NCBI GenBank assembly: GCA_025362955.1
Contig: JANYFB010000216.1
Coordinates: forward strand, 1-32,886
Direction of reading: 5' to 3'
DNA from: Akkermansiaceae bacterium
GTDB taxonomy: Bacteria > Verrucomicrobiota > Verrucomicrobiia > Verrucomicrobiales > Akkermansiaceae
DNA length: 32,886 nucleotides
In this document: piece by piece, positions 15,619 to 23,047 of the stretch
Layout of the letters: the number at the start of each line of letters is the position of its first letter
Numbering within the stretch: the stretch's first letter is position 1
Notes under the pieces: generated by a model
Database searches by the model: none
The model's input: only the letters and a program-made list of their open reading frames with translations
Told to the model about the DNA's origin: nothing
Position numbers and translations under genes: made by a program

Positions 15619-16869
15619 ATGAAAACCTGCCCTAAATACACATTCGGCGTCGGCGATCGTTTCGCCAACGGCGCCCACGCCCAGCTCACCGCCTTCATCC
15701 AAGCCAAGAAACTCGGCATCGACATCGTTCCGGTCTGGAACAAGTCGAATCGCGAACACAACATCATCGGCTCCGAACCCATCCAAACCCGGCAGGCCGC
15801 CGACAAGGCCGTCGCAGATCTTGGCTGGACCGGCGAGTATCTGCTAGATGCCGATCACATCAACCTTTTCACCGTGGACCGCTTTGTCGCGCCCTGCGAT
15901 TTTTTCACGCTCGATGTCGCCGATGACATCGGGGAAGCTGCCGATCCCGCCGAGGTGGCAGCGTTTATCGCGAAGCACCCGGAGTTGATAGGAACCGTCG
16001 TCATTGAAGGCATTGCACAGCCGTTTGAAATTTCCCGAGCCGACGTGGAGAAAACAGCAAATCAATTCCTAAAGGCCACCCAGAAAGCCGCCGCCATCTA
16101 TCAGCACATCGTCGCGGCCAAGGGCGACACTGACAATTTCGTGACCGAAGTTTCCATGGACGAAACCGACAGTCCGCAAACGCCGCCGGAAATGCTGATC
16201 ATCCTCGCCGCCATCGCCGACCAAGGCATTCCAATCCAGACCATCGCGCCGAAATTCACCGGTCGTTTCAACAAGGGGGTCGATTACGTCGGCGATCCGG
16301 TCCAGTTTGAAAAAGAATTCAACGACGACCTCGCCGTCATTGCCCATGCGATCAAAACCTACGGCCTGCCACCGGCTTTGAAACTCTCCGTCCACTCCGG
16401 CTCCGACAAATTTTCCATCTACCCGATCATCAAGCGCGCCATCCAGCGCACCGGTGCCGGGCTGCACATTAAGACCGCCGGGACAAATTGGTTAGAAGAA
16501 ATAATCGGTCTGGCAGAAGCCGGGGGCGAGGGACTTGCCCTTGCGAAAAAAATCTACGCCAAAGCTCTGGATAAAAAGGACGCACTTTGTGAACCCTACG
16601 CCACCGTGATCAACATCAATGACGCGAATCTTCCCTCCGCCGATGAAGTCAACGGCTGGACCAGCACCCAATTCACCGACGCGTTACGTCACATCCCGAC
16701 AAACCCAGGTTACAACGCGGACCTTCGCCAACTCCTCCACGTCGGCTTCAAGATCGCCGCACAACTGGGCGACAGCTACATCCAGGCGCTCAAGGATCAT
16801 TCGGAAGTCGTCGCGAAAAACGTTACCGCTAATCTGCTAGACCGCCACATGAAGCCCTTGTTTTTATAA
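15619..16869 (+). CDS. uxaE: D-tagaturonate epimerase family protein
   Basis: Member of the UxaE family, which interconverts D-tagaturonate and D-fructuronate, a metal-dependent C4 epimerisation that feeds hexuronates into the mannonate branch. The 416-residue length fits, and the N-terminus (YTFGVGDRFANGAHAQLTA), the central EVSMDETDSPQTPPEM and the LKLSVHSGSDKFSIYP stretch are the blocks by which I recognise it; His and acidic residues there are likely metal ligands. Its substrate is precisely what an LgoD-type dehydrogenase would make, which ties the two genes together. It stands in its own short gap on each side, both holding a related degenerate repeat, so it may have its own promoter. 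Confidence 0.82.
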   Translation: MKTCPKYTFGVGDRFANGAHAQLTAFIQAKKLGIDIVPVWNKSNREHNIIGSEPIQTRQAADKAVADLGWTGEYLLDADHINLFTVDRFVAPCDFFTLDVADDIGEAADPAEVAAFIAKHPELIGTVVIEGIAQPFEISRADVEKTANQFLKATQKAAAIYQHIVAAKGDTDNFVTEVSMDETDSPQTPPEMLIILAAIADQGIPIQTIAPKFTGRFNKGVDYVGDPVQFEKEFNDDLAVIAHAIKTYGLPPALKLSVHSGSDKFSIYPIIKRAIQRTGAGLHIKTAGTNWLEEIIGLAEAGGEGLALAKKIYAKALDKKDALCEPYATVININDANLPSADEVNGWTSTQFTDALRHIPTNPGYNADLRQLLHVGFKIAAQLGDSYIQALKDHSEVVAKNVTANLLDRHMKPLFL

Positions 16870-16895
16870 CAGCCTCGCATTACCTCCCCGAAAAT

Positions 16896-16925
16896 CTGCG
16901 TCCTTCTGAGTTTATCTGCGGTTCA
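16896..16925 (+). repeat. Degenerate intergenic repeat, copy 2
   Basis: Between uxaE and the lactonase gene the sequence reads atctgcgtcc, ttctgagttt, atctgcggtt: three related 10-base units in a row. See copy 1 at 15571. Confidence 0.4.
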
Positions 16926-16942
16926 GATCGTCTTTTCTCCCT

Positions 16943-17770
16943 ATGATCGACTCCCATCACCACCTCTGGCGCTATTCGGTCGAAGAATATGACTGGATTC
17001 CTCCCGGGTCGCCGCTCGCGCAAGACCAACTCCTCGCCGAGTTGGAATCCGCCACGGCGGCGGGCGGTGTCGATGCCACGGTGGTCGTTCAAGCCCGGCA
17101 AATCCTCGAAGAATCCGATTGGTTGCTCTCTCTAGCAGACCAATCCGAAATCATCGCGGGCGTCGTCGGCTGGGTGCCGTTGATTGACCCGAATGTCGCT
17201 GATCCCCTCGCCCGCCTCGCCGCGCATCCGAAATTTAAAGCTGTTAGGCACGTCCTCCAAGGCGAGCCTGACAGCTATTTCCTCCGTGACGATTTCCATC
17301 ACGGCCTTTCCCTGCTGCCCGATCTCGATCTTCGCTACGATCTCTTGCTCTTCCAAAGACAGCTTCCCGTCGCGATCCAACTCGTTGATCGCCAGCCAGA
17401 TCTCGGTATTATCATTGACCACATCGCCAAGCCGGAAATCCGCAAAGGGAAAATAGACGTCGCATGGAAATCCGGCATGGCGGAACTCGCTAAACGTGAA
17501 AACATCCTAGGCGTAAAGATCTCCGGCATGGCAACCGAAGTGCTAGACGCGGAAATCGACGAGCCAACCCTCCGCGCCTATTTCGAGGAAACCCTCGTTC
17601 TTTTTGGCTCGGACCGCGTGATGTTCGGCACCGACTGGCCGGTGTGCCTGCTACGGATCGATTCTTACAAAGCCTGGGCCGACATGGTCCGTGGCTTCGT
17701 CACCGAGCTAACAACTGACGAACAGCAAGCGATCCTCCATGACAATGCGCTCCGCTGTTATGATCTATGA
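16943..17770 (+). CDS. Amidohydrolase-2 family lactonase (COG3618-like)
   Basis: Hydrolase of the amidohydrolase superfamily, 275 residues, opening with the metal motif MIDSHHHLW and closing with the conserved Asp in VMFGTDWPVCLL. Members of this group open L-fucono-, L-rhamnono- and L-galactonolactones to the free acids. Here it would hydrolyse the lactone made by the aldo/keto reductase to give the substrate of the LgoD-like enzyme. IIIDHIAKPEIRKG in the middle is the family's central His segment. It is separated from uxaE by a 73-base gap carrying the repeat, but is on the same strand. The specific lactone is inferred from context. Confidence 0.82.
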   Translation: MIDSHHHLWRYSVEEYDWIPPGSPLAQDQLLAELESATAAGGVDATVVVQARQILEESDWLLSLADQSEIIAGVVGWVPLIDPNVADPLARLAAHPKFKAVRHVLQGEPDSYFLRDDFHHGLSLLPDLDLRYDLLLFQRQLPVAIQLVDRQPDLGIIIDHIAKPEIRKGKIDVAWKSGMAELAKRENILGVKISGMATEVLDAEIDEPTLRAYFEETLVLFGSDRVMFGTDWPVCLLRIDSYKAWADMVRGFVTELTTDEQQAILHDNALRCYDL

Positions 17771-17923
17771 ATGAGAATGTCCGGGTTTGATCGATGGGTT
17801 GCTAGTTACGATCAGCCTATGGAAGCGATACCAGATTGTCATCAGCGAGCGTTGTGAGGGCGGTTTCCAGAACGCGTGGCATTTCCTTTGTCATTCGCTA
17901 AAAATCCGGCACCTTTTCCGCCC

Positions 17924-18556
17924 ATGATTGACCGAATTCTCGCCAAACGTATCGTTCCCGTGGTCGTCCTTGACCGTGTCGAATCCGCCGAGCCATTGGC
18001 CGAGGCACTGCTAGAAGGGGGCCTCGACATTATGGAAATCACCTTCCGCACCGCCGCTGCCGAGGAGTCGATCAAACGCATCGCCGCGCGATTTCCAGAA
18101 ATATTGTTAGGCGCTGGAACCTTGCTTGAAAAAGAACAGGTCCATCGCGCCAAGGATGCGGGGGCCGTGTTCGGACTTGCCCCGGGAATCAACCCTAACA
18201 TCATCGCCGCCGCGAAAGAAATCGGCCTGCAATTTTCCCCTGGCGTGATGACTCCCAGCGATGTGGAACTCGCGCTTTCGTTGGGTTGCAAGCTGTTGAA
18301 ATTTTTCCCTGCTGAGGTCGCGGGTGGCGTGAACATGCTCAAAGCCCTCGCCGGTCCCTACGGCCACACTGGCTTGAAATTCATCCCTACTGGCGGCGTG
18401 TCCTCGGCTAATCTTTCGGACTACCTCAAGCTCCCCGTCGTCGCGGCCATCGGCGGTTCGTGGATGGTGGACAAGCAACTCGTCAACGACGGCAAATGGG
18501 CCGAGATCACCCGCATCACCCGCGAAGCGCTTGCCGCCGCTGCGGCTGCTAGATAA
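17924..18556 (+). CDS. eda: KDPG/KHG aldolase
   Basis: Class I aldolase that splits 2-keto-3-deoxy-6-phosphogluconate to pyruvate and glyceraldehyde 3-phosphate. Seen in 210 residues: IVPVVVLD, the catalytic Glu/Arg in IMEITFRT (E38, R42), GAGTLLEKEQ, the PGVMTPSD substrate loop, the Schiff-base lysine in CKLLKFFPAE (K126) and the phosphate loop IPTGGVS. The ORF-track start at 17876 is a GTG adding 16 unlikely residues; the ATG at 17924 gives the normal N-terminus. About 150 bases of unassigned sequence precede it. It ends 9 bases before the ROK kinase gene. It would complete the hexuronate route through KDG and KDPG; the KDG kinase step has no certain gene here. Confidence 0.92.
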   Translation: MIDRILAKRIVPVVVLDRVESAEPLAEALLEGGLDIMEITFRTAAAEESIKRIAARFPEILLGAGTLLEKEQVHRAKDAGAVFGLAPGINPNIIAAAKEIGLQFSPGVMTPSDVELALSLGCKLLKFFPAEVAGGVNMLKALAGPYGHTGLKFIPTGGVSSANLSDYLKLPVVAAIGGSWMVDKQLVNDGKWAEITRITREALAAAAAAR

Positions 18557-18565
18557 AATCCAGCC

Positions 18566-19417
18566 ATGATCGCGGGCATCGAACTTGGTGGCACGAAGAC
18601 TGTCGTCGCAATCGGCTCCACGGCCGGGCTGGTCATCGAGGAATGCCGATTTCCGACCACCTCGCCGGACGAGACGCTCGGTTTCGCGATCGACTGGCTC
18701 AGTGCGCGTGGCGAACCGGTGAGCATCGGCATCGCTGCATTTGGCCCCATTGGCATCGTCCCAAATCGAGGAAATTACGGCCAAGTGCTCGCGACTCCCA
18801 AGCCGGGTTGGGCGGGATTTTCCCTAACTGGTGCGTTTGCACACGCGTTTCCAGAAGCTATTCTAACACTTGATACCGATGTCAACGCGGCGGCTCTAGC
18901 AGAAGCGAGAATAGGGGCCGCAGCTGGTTTAGAAGATGTGGTGTATATCACCATCGGCACCGGCATCGGCGGCGGAATTCTATCAGGCGGGCGTTTGATT
19001 CATGGCGCGCTTCACCCCGAGTTCGGCCATCTCAAAGTGCCTCGGATGTCGGGCGATGATTTTCCGGGTATCTGCCCGTTTCATGGCGATTGCCTCGAAG
19101 GATTGGCCAGCGGTCCCGCCATCGCTGCCCGTTGGGGTGCTTCGGCGCACGCACTTTCCGCCGACCATCCGGCATGGGACACGCAGGCATGGTATCTCGC
19201 CCACGGAATCCTTGCGCTGTTAGCCATTGTTTCCCCATCGCGGGTGATCGTCGGTGGCGGAGTGTCGCAAGCGGAGGGATTGCACCGAAGAATCAATGAG
19301 AGGCTGGTGGAAATTGCGGCGGGTTATTTCCCCCAAGTGTTAGAGCCGAATTATGTCGTCCCGCCCGCGCTGGGGCAGGAGGCCGGTATTTGTGGAGCGT
19401 TTATGCTGGTTCGGTGA
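18566..19417 (+). CDS. ROK-family sugar kinase, fructokinase-like
   Basis: ATP-dependent hexose kinase of the ROK group, 283 residues. It has the phosphate-binding IELGGTKTVVAIG, the catalytic Asp in TLDTDVNAAALAEA, ITIGTGIGGGI, and the ROK zinc site: His/Gly in EFGHLKVPR followed by CPFHGDCLEGLASGPAI. The short length and FGPIG and DVNAAA motifs match fructokinases. It directly follows eda, so it may phosphorylate a sugar that feeds the same pathway. KDG kinases are normally of the PfkB family, so a KDG kinase role would be unusual for a ROK protein and is only a speculation. Confidence 0.87.
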   Translation: MIAGIELGGTKTVVAIGSTAGLVIEECRFPTTSPDETLGFAIDWLSARGEPVSIGIAAFGPIGIVPNRGNYGQVLATPKPGWAGFSLTGAFAHAFPEAILTLDTDVNAAALAEARIGAAAGLEDVVYITIGTGIGGGILSGGRLIHGALHPEFGHLKVPRMSGDDFPGICPFHGDCLEGLASGPAIAARWGASAHALSADHPAWDTQAWYLAHGILALLAIVSPSRVIVGGGVSQAEGLHRRINERLVEIAAGYFPQVLEPNYVVPPALGQEAGICGAFMLVR

Positions 19418-19508
19418 TTTTAACCTCTTGAAGAATCGGGAAGAATACTCGTGCACGCTTCGGTTGACGAATTCCATTCACGGAGGATGTTAGCGGACGG
19501 TAATTTTC

Positions 19509-20366
19509 ATGAACGAAAAAGATCAAACCATCCTGGCGGAAGAGTGGGTGCAAGTGGGGCATTACCCTACCTTGGAACAAGCGTATGACCATGGCTTGGT
19601 GATCCTGGCAATGGGCGAAGCTTGCCGGGTAGAGGCCGCCGCAGTGCCGGGCGAGTTCGATTTGCAGGCGGAGCTTGTCCCGGCAGCAAAAATTTCTGAA
19701 GAACTGCACGCCTACGGGAAGGAAATGGCTTGGCCGGTGAAGCAACCTGCCGCAGCCCATGAATGGGCACGGCACTCTCCGGGATGGTGGATGACGGGAA
19801 TCTGGGCGATCATCCTAATTGGTGTTTTTTACTGGCAGGATCAGGATGCGACATTGATCGACCGGGCTTCATCCTCGAGTGTCGGACTGATTGCGCGGGG
19901 TGAATGGTGGCGACCATTTTCTGCTCTTTTCCTGCACGCGGATCTTGGCCACTTGGTTGGCAATCTTGTGGGCGGGGTGATTTTCGGATCGCTAGTGGCA
20001 AGGTTGATAGGACCGCTGAAGGGATGGGCGCTGATCCTCGCGGGTGGCACCTTGGGGAATACGATCACCTCGCGGCTCATGTTCCCAGAACCATTTGTCT
20101 CACTCGGAGCCTCGACGGCGGTCTTCGCCGCACTGGGAATTCTATCAGGAATGGGCTTGGCGGAGACGCTGCGTGACCGCGCCCATTTGCCGTGGGTGAG
20201 GATCACGGCTCCTATCTTCGGCGGCATCATTCTGCTGGGGTGGTTGGGCGGCGGCCATGACCCGCATACGGACGTGTTAGGCCATGTCTTCGGATTCGGC
20301 GCAGGTCTGGTAACGGGCGTCGCGACCGGTGTGGTTGAAAGAAAACACACCGACATTCGGGTCTGA
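19509..20366 (+). CDS. Rhomboid-family intramembrane serine protease
   Basis: Membrane protease that cleaves substrates within the bilayer. The first 85 residues are a soluble N-terminal extension without a recognised domain (it includes EEWVQVGHYPTLEQAYDHGL, resembling a DUF2007-type fold). Transmembrane helices start near residue 93. Rhomboid signatures are complete: HADLGHLVGN, the catalytic Ser202 in SLGASTAVFAALG, and catalytic His259 in DVLGHVFGFGAGL. The start ATG at 19509 has no obvious Shine-Dalgarno site. Substrates are unknown. It is spaced about 90 bases from the ROK gene and is probably not part of the sugar cluster. Confidence 0.9.
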   Translation: MNEKDQTILAEEWVQVGHYPTLEQAYDHGLVILAMGEACRVEAAAVPGEFDLQAELVPAAKISEELHAYGKEMAWPVKQPAAAHEWARHSPGWWMTGIWAIILIGVFYWQDQDATLIDRASSSSVGLIARGEWWRPFSALFLHADLGHLVGNLVGGVIFGSLVARLIGPLKGWALILAGGTLGNTITSRLMFPEPFVSLGASTAVFAALGILSGMGLAETLRDRAHLPWVRITAPIFGGIILLGWLGGGHDPHTDVLGHVFGFGAGLVTGVATGVVERKHTDIRV

Positions 20367-20528
20367 CGGAGATGGGATTCGATGATCGGGAGCTTTGCAC
20401 GAGACTATTTTCAATTGGATGCAAAATGCCCGACATTAAAGCCTTTTCGGTTTGTTGAAACCTTGGGGTATCAAGGGTTGGGAAACCGGAACGTGATCTG
20501 CAAAGGAAATCGCGAATCCAGCCCACCC

Positions 20529-20810
20529 ATGAGACAAGACACTACCACCAAACCGGAAGCGGCAACCACTGCATCCCAAGGGCCTGCTGCACACGAGGAT
20601 CTAACCATCGCAGAAGAACTCGAAACCATGCGTGTCCAAGACGAAAGCCGACCCGGTGAACAATGTTTTCTTAATGAAAATGGCGAGAAACGTTGGGTAT
20701 CTGAGAGTGAGGTGAATCGCTTTCTTCGCAGACTGGGAGCGATGCATCCCGCTGTATATCTCGCGACTCATGGGTTCCGGTGGGAACAAAATCTTTTCAG
20801 CGGTTTCTAA
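20529..20810 (+). CDS. Small hypothetical protein (93 aa)
   Basis: Soluble, acidic N-terminus and a compact C-terminal part (CFLNENGEKRWVSESEVNRF then FLRRLGAMHP). The ORF-track start at 20382 would add 49 residues of ordinary-looking intergenic sequence; the ATG at 20529 is more plausible. It ends 24 bases before the next gene and probably shares its transcript. I do not recognise a family. Confidence 0.55.
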   Translation: MRQDTTTKPEAATTASQGPAAHEDLTIAEELETMRVQDESRPGEQCFLNENGEKRWVSESEVNRFLRRLGAMHPAVYLATHGFRWEQNLFSGF

Positions 20811-20834
20811 CATCCTCCACACCACCAATTCACA

Positions 20835-21170
20835 ATGAATACAGAATCCACAATCCACGAGGCCGCTGAACTCAGCGACACCCTTGCCAGCCGGGCAAAA
20901 CCACTGATCAAGTCCTCCCGAGAATCCTGTCAGGCTTTCCGTAGCGAGGCGGGTGACTTTCTCGCCTGCGCGAGCGAACGCATTCGCCAAAACCCGGTGC
21001 CCGCCGTGGCTGGTGCGGTAGCTTTCGGAATTGCCGTCGGCTGTCTCATCATGTCAGGCAGGCATACCGCCACTGCCAGTGAACGCTTCATCAGCGAACC
21101 GCTGGAAGATGCTGGGGATGCGATTTCGGCATCGCTGGGCCGCCTTTTCGGTAACCTCAAATTCTGGTAA
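20835..21170 (+). CDS. DUF883/ElaB-like membrane-anchored protein
   Basis: 111 residues laid out like the ElaB/YqjD/DUF883 group: an amphipathic helical N-terminal half (SRAKPLIKSSRESCQAFRSE), then RIRQNPVPAVAGAVAFGIAV, the typical 'NP' turn into a single membrane helix, and a short C-terminal tail. Relatives tie ribosomes or stress functions to the inner membrane. It is followed after 4 bases by another small membrane protein, suggesting an operon with 20529 and 21175. Confidence 0.6.
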   Translation: MNTESTIHEAAELSDTLASRAKPLIKSSRESCQAFRSEAGDFLACASERIRQNPVPAVAGAVAFGIAVGCLIMSGRHTATASERFISEPLEDAGDAISASLGRLFGNLKFW

Positions 21171-21174
21171 AATC

Positions 21175-21525
21175 ATGATCCCTCTATCCGCCTCCATCGT
21201 CAGCCCACCCACCATTGAGGACGGGGTGAATGCCTTGTTAGCCGACGCAAAAAGGAAGGTCAGCCAGCGCTACGAAGATTGTGAGCAAAGCGTTCGCCAC
21301 GCGCCGGGTAAAGCGATCCTCATCGCCGTCGCGGCTGGATATCTGATCCATCGGTTGCCAGTTAGATCCCTTCTTGTTTCGCAGGTTCGTCTGTTAGCGG
21401 CACTCGCTCCACCGACTCTGCTTGCTTTCGGAGCCGCGAAACTTTGCGAATTTCTCCAGGAGCAGGCGCGTGAAAAAACTCCTGCCGTCCGCGATCCTCT
21501 TTACACCAGCGGCCCCTACGATTGA
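21175..21525 (+). CDS. Small membrane protein (116 aa)
   Basis: A helical charged N-terminus (GVNALLADAKRKVSQRYEDC) followed by two hydrophobic segments (AILIAVAAGYLIHRL and LLAALAPPTLLAFGAAKL). It is similar in layout to the preceding DUF883-like gene and follows it by 4 bases. The ORF-track start at 21031 overlaps that gene; the ATG at 21175 is better. Its 3' end overlaps the convergent cupin gene by 10 bases. Function unknown. Confidence 0.6.
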   Translation: MIPLSASIVSPPTIEDGVNALLADAKRKVSQRYEDCEQSVRHAPGKAILIAVAAGYLIHRLPVRSLLVSQVRLLAALAPPTLLAFGAAKLCEFLQEQAREKTPAVRDPLYTSGPYD

Positions 21526-21881
21526 TCTCTCACGAAATAGGTGTCCTCATGGGCATACGGCGGTGAGCAACAGCAGAGGAACGTGAGCGGCTCGATGGCG
21601 CGGATCTGATGCCACGCGTTGGGCGGGATGAGAATGGCATCGCCTGACACAATTTCGCTCTCGCTGCCGTCGATCTCCATCAAGCCACGGCCACTGAGGA
21701 TGTAGTAAATTTCCTCACTCAGGAGATGATAGTGCCGTTCGGTTTCCGCGCCCAAAGGCAGGGTCGCTTCGGCAAGACTTTGGTTGCGGACCGGGGCGTT
21801 AGATCGGTCTAGCAGGCTGCGGATCGTGGAGCCGTCCTTGGTGGTGAAAGGGATTTGCTGCGCGTATTTGCGGATTTCCAT
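21516..21881 (-). CDS. Single-domain cupin protein
   Basis: Small beta-barrel cupin of 121 residues. Motif 1 is ERHYHLLSEEIYYILSGRG and motif 2 GDAILIPPNAWHQI, with the His and Glu residues expected to bind a metal. Such proteins are diverse (isomerases, dioxygenases, sensors) and no specific reaction can be assigned. It stands alone on the minus strand between the small membrane proteins and aroB, starting about 84 bases from aroB, so the two have divergent promoters. Confidence 0.82.
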   Translation of the reverse strand: MEIRKYAQQIPFTTKDGSTIRSLLDRSNAPVRNQSLAEATLPLGAETERHYHLLSEEIYYILSGRGLMEIDGSESEIVSGDAILIPPNAWHQIRAIEPLTFLCCCSPPYAHEDTYFVRDQS

Positions 21882-21964
21882 GCGACGAGGGAATCACCGA
21901 ACCCGTAGCAGATCAACCGGGGAGATGATCTGGACATGCGGGGCGCTTGTTTCATGCTACCGCC

Positions 21965-23047
21965 ATGCCATCCGTCCACGTCGATCTCGCTGAACGCGCC
22001 TACAATGTTTTCGTCGAGCCGGGCTTGCTCGCCAAAGCGGGTGAAACCTTGAAAAAAGCGGGAATCTCCGGCTTGCGAGCCGCGGTTATCAGTGACGAGA
22101 CGGTTGCTGGATTTCACGCCGGAGCCTTGATGGAATCGTTGGAAGCTGAGGGTTTCCGGCCGACGCTGCACACGGTGACGGCGGGCGAGGCATCAAAATC
22201 CATGAATCAGGCCGAAACCCTGTGCCGGGAAATGATCCGTGCCGGGCATGATCGGAAATCAATGGTCGTTGCGCTGGGCGGCGGCGTGGTGGGCGACCTC
22301 GCTGGCTTCGTGGCCTCGATTTTTTACCGCGGAATCCCCTTCGTGCAGGTGCCGACGACGATCGTGGCGCAGGTGGATTCCTCGGTCGGGGGCAAGACCG
22401 GCGTGAACGTGGGCGAGGGAAAAAACTTGTTAGGTGCCTTCCATCAGCCGCGCCTCGTCATCATCGACCCTGAAACGCTGCGAACCCTGCCGGACCGCGA
22501 ATATCACGAAGGTTTCGCCGAGGCCATCAAACACGCGGCCATTCGCGACGCCTCGATGTTAGATGACCTCGCCGCGCTCGATCCCGCAACCCGCGATGTT
22601 CCCGCCGAGCTGATCGCCCGCAACATCGCCATCAAGGCCCGCGTGGTGGAGGCCGACGCATACGAGACGCGCGACATCCGGGCGTTGCTGAATTTCGGCC
22701 ACACTATCGGCCACGGCATCGAAGCGGCAGTGCCATACGGTGAGATGCTGCACGGCGAGGCGATTTCCCTCGGCATCCGCGCGGCCTTATTTCTATCAGA
22801 ACAACATGCCGGGCTTTCACCGGATGAAAGCGCGAAGGTGATGGCTCTGTTGGAGAAATTCCACCTGCCGCTGGTCCTTCCGCCGGAAATCACGACGGAT
22901 ACCGTGATGGAAAAACTCGCGCGGGATAAAAAATTCTCCGCCGGAGCGATTCGCTTTGTGGTGTTAGAAGCGCTCGGCAGCGCGAAGGTCATCAACACGG
23001 TCACCGCCAATGATCTGCGGGAGGCAATCGGGCATTTGAGGGCGTAA
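21965..23047 (+). CDS. aroB: 3-dehydroquinate synthase
   Basis: Second step of the shikimate pathway: cyclises DAHP to 3-dehydroquinate with NAD and a divalent metal. In 360 residues one sees LGGGVVGDLAGFVASIFYRG, PTTIVAQVDSSVGGKTGVN, YHEGFAEAIKHAAI, NFGHTIGHGIEAA and LHGEAISLGIRAA, which carry the NAD loop, the substrate lysines and the metal-binding Glu/His set. The ORF track starts at a non-ATG codon (21947); the ATG at 21965 gives MPSVHVDLAERAYNV. Its last 84 bases overlap the convergent DUF3419 gene. No other shikimate gene is in the window. Confidence 0.96.
   Translation: MPSVHVDLAERAYNVFVEPGLLAKAGETLKKAGISGLRAAVISDETVAGFHAGALMESLEAEGFRPTLHTVTAGEASKSMNQAETLCREMIRAGHDRKSMVVALGGGVVGDLAGFVASIFYRGIPFVQVPTTIVAQVDSSVGGKTGVNVGEGKNLLGAFHQPRLVIIDPETLRTLPDREYHEGFAEAIKHAAIRDASMLDDLAALDPATRDVPAELIARNIAIKARVVEADAYETRDIRALLNFGHTIGHGIEAAVPYGEMLHGEAISLGIRAALFLSEQHAGLSPDESAKVMALLEKFHLPLVLPPEITTDTVMEKLARDKKFSAGAIRFVVLEALGSAKVINTVTANDLREAIGHLRA

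Noticed and set aside
17771-17923. Regulatory RNA in the gap before eda
   Set aside because: Only a 6-bp tgatcg/cgatca pairing was found; nothing more than chance.
18107-18784. 225-aa minus-strand ORF over eda and the ROK gene
   Set aside because: Both plus-strand genes have complete catalytic motifs; no separate signal supports this one.
18566-19417. ROK protein as the missing KDG kinase
   Set aside because: Known KDG kinases are PfkB-type; the motifs here match ROK fructokinases, so the assignment is not made.
11850-19417. L-fucose degradation as the main role of the locus
   Set aside because: The reductase and lactonase would fit, but no fuconate dehydratase is present and UxaE plus an LgoD-like enzyme point to hexuronates.
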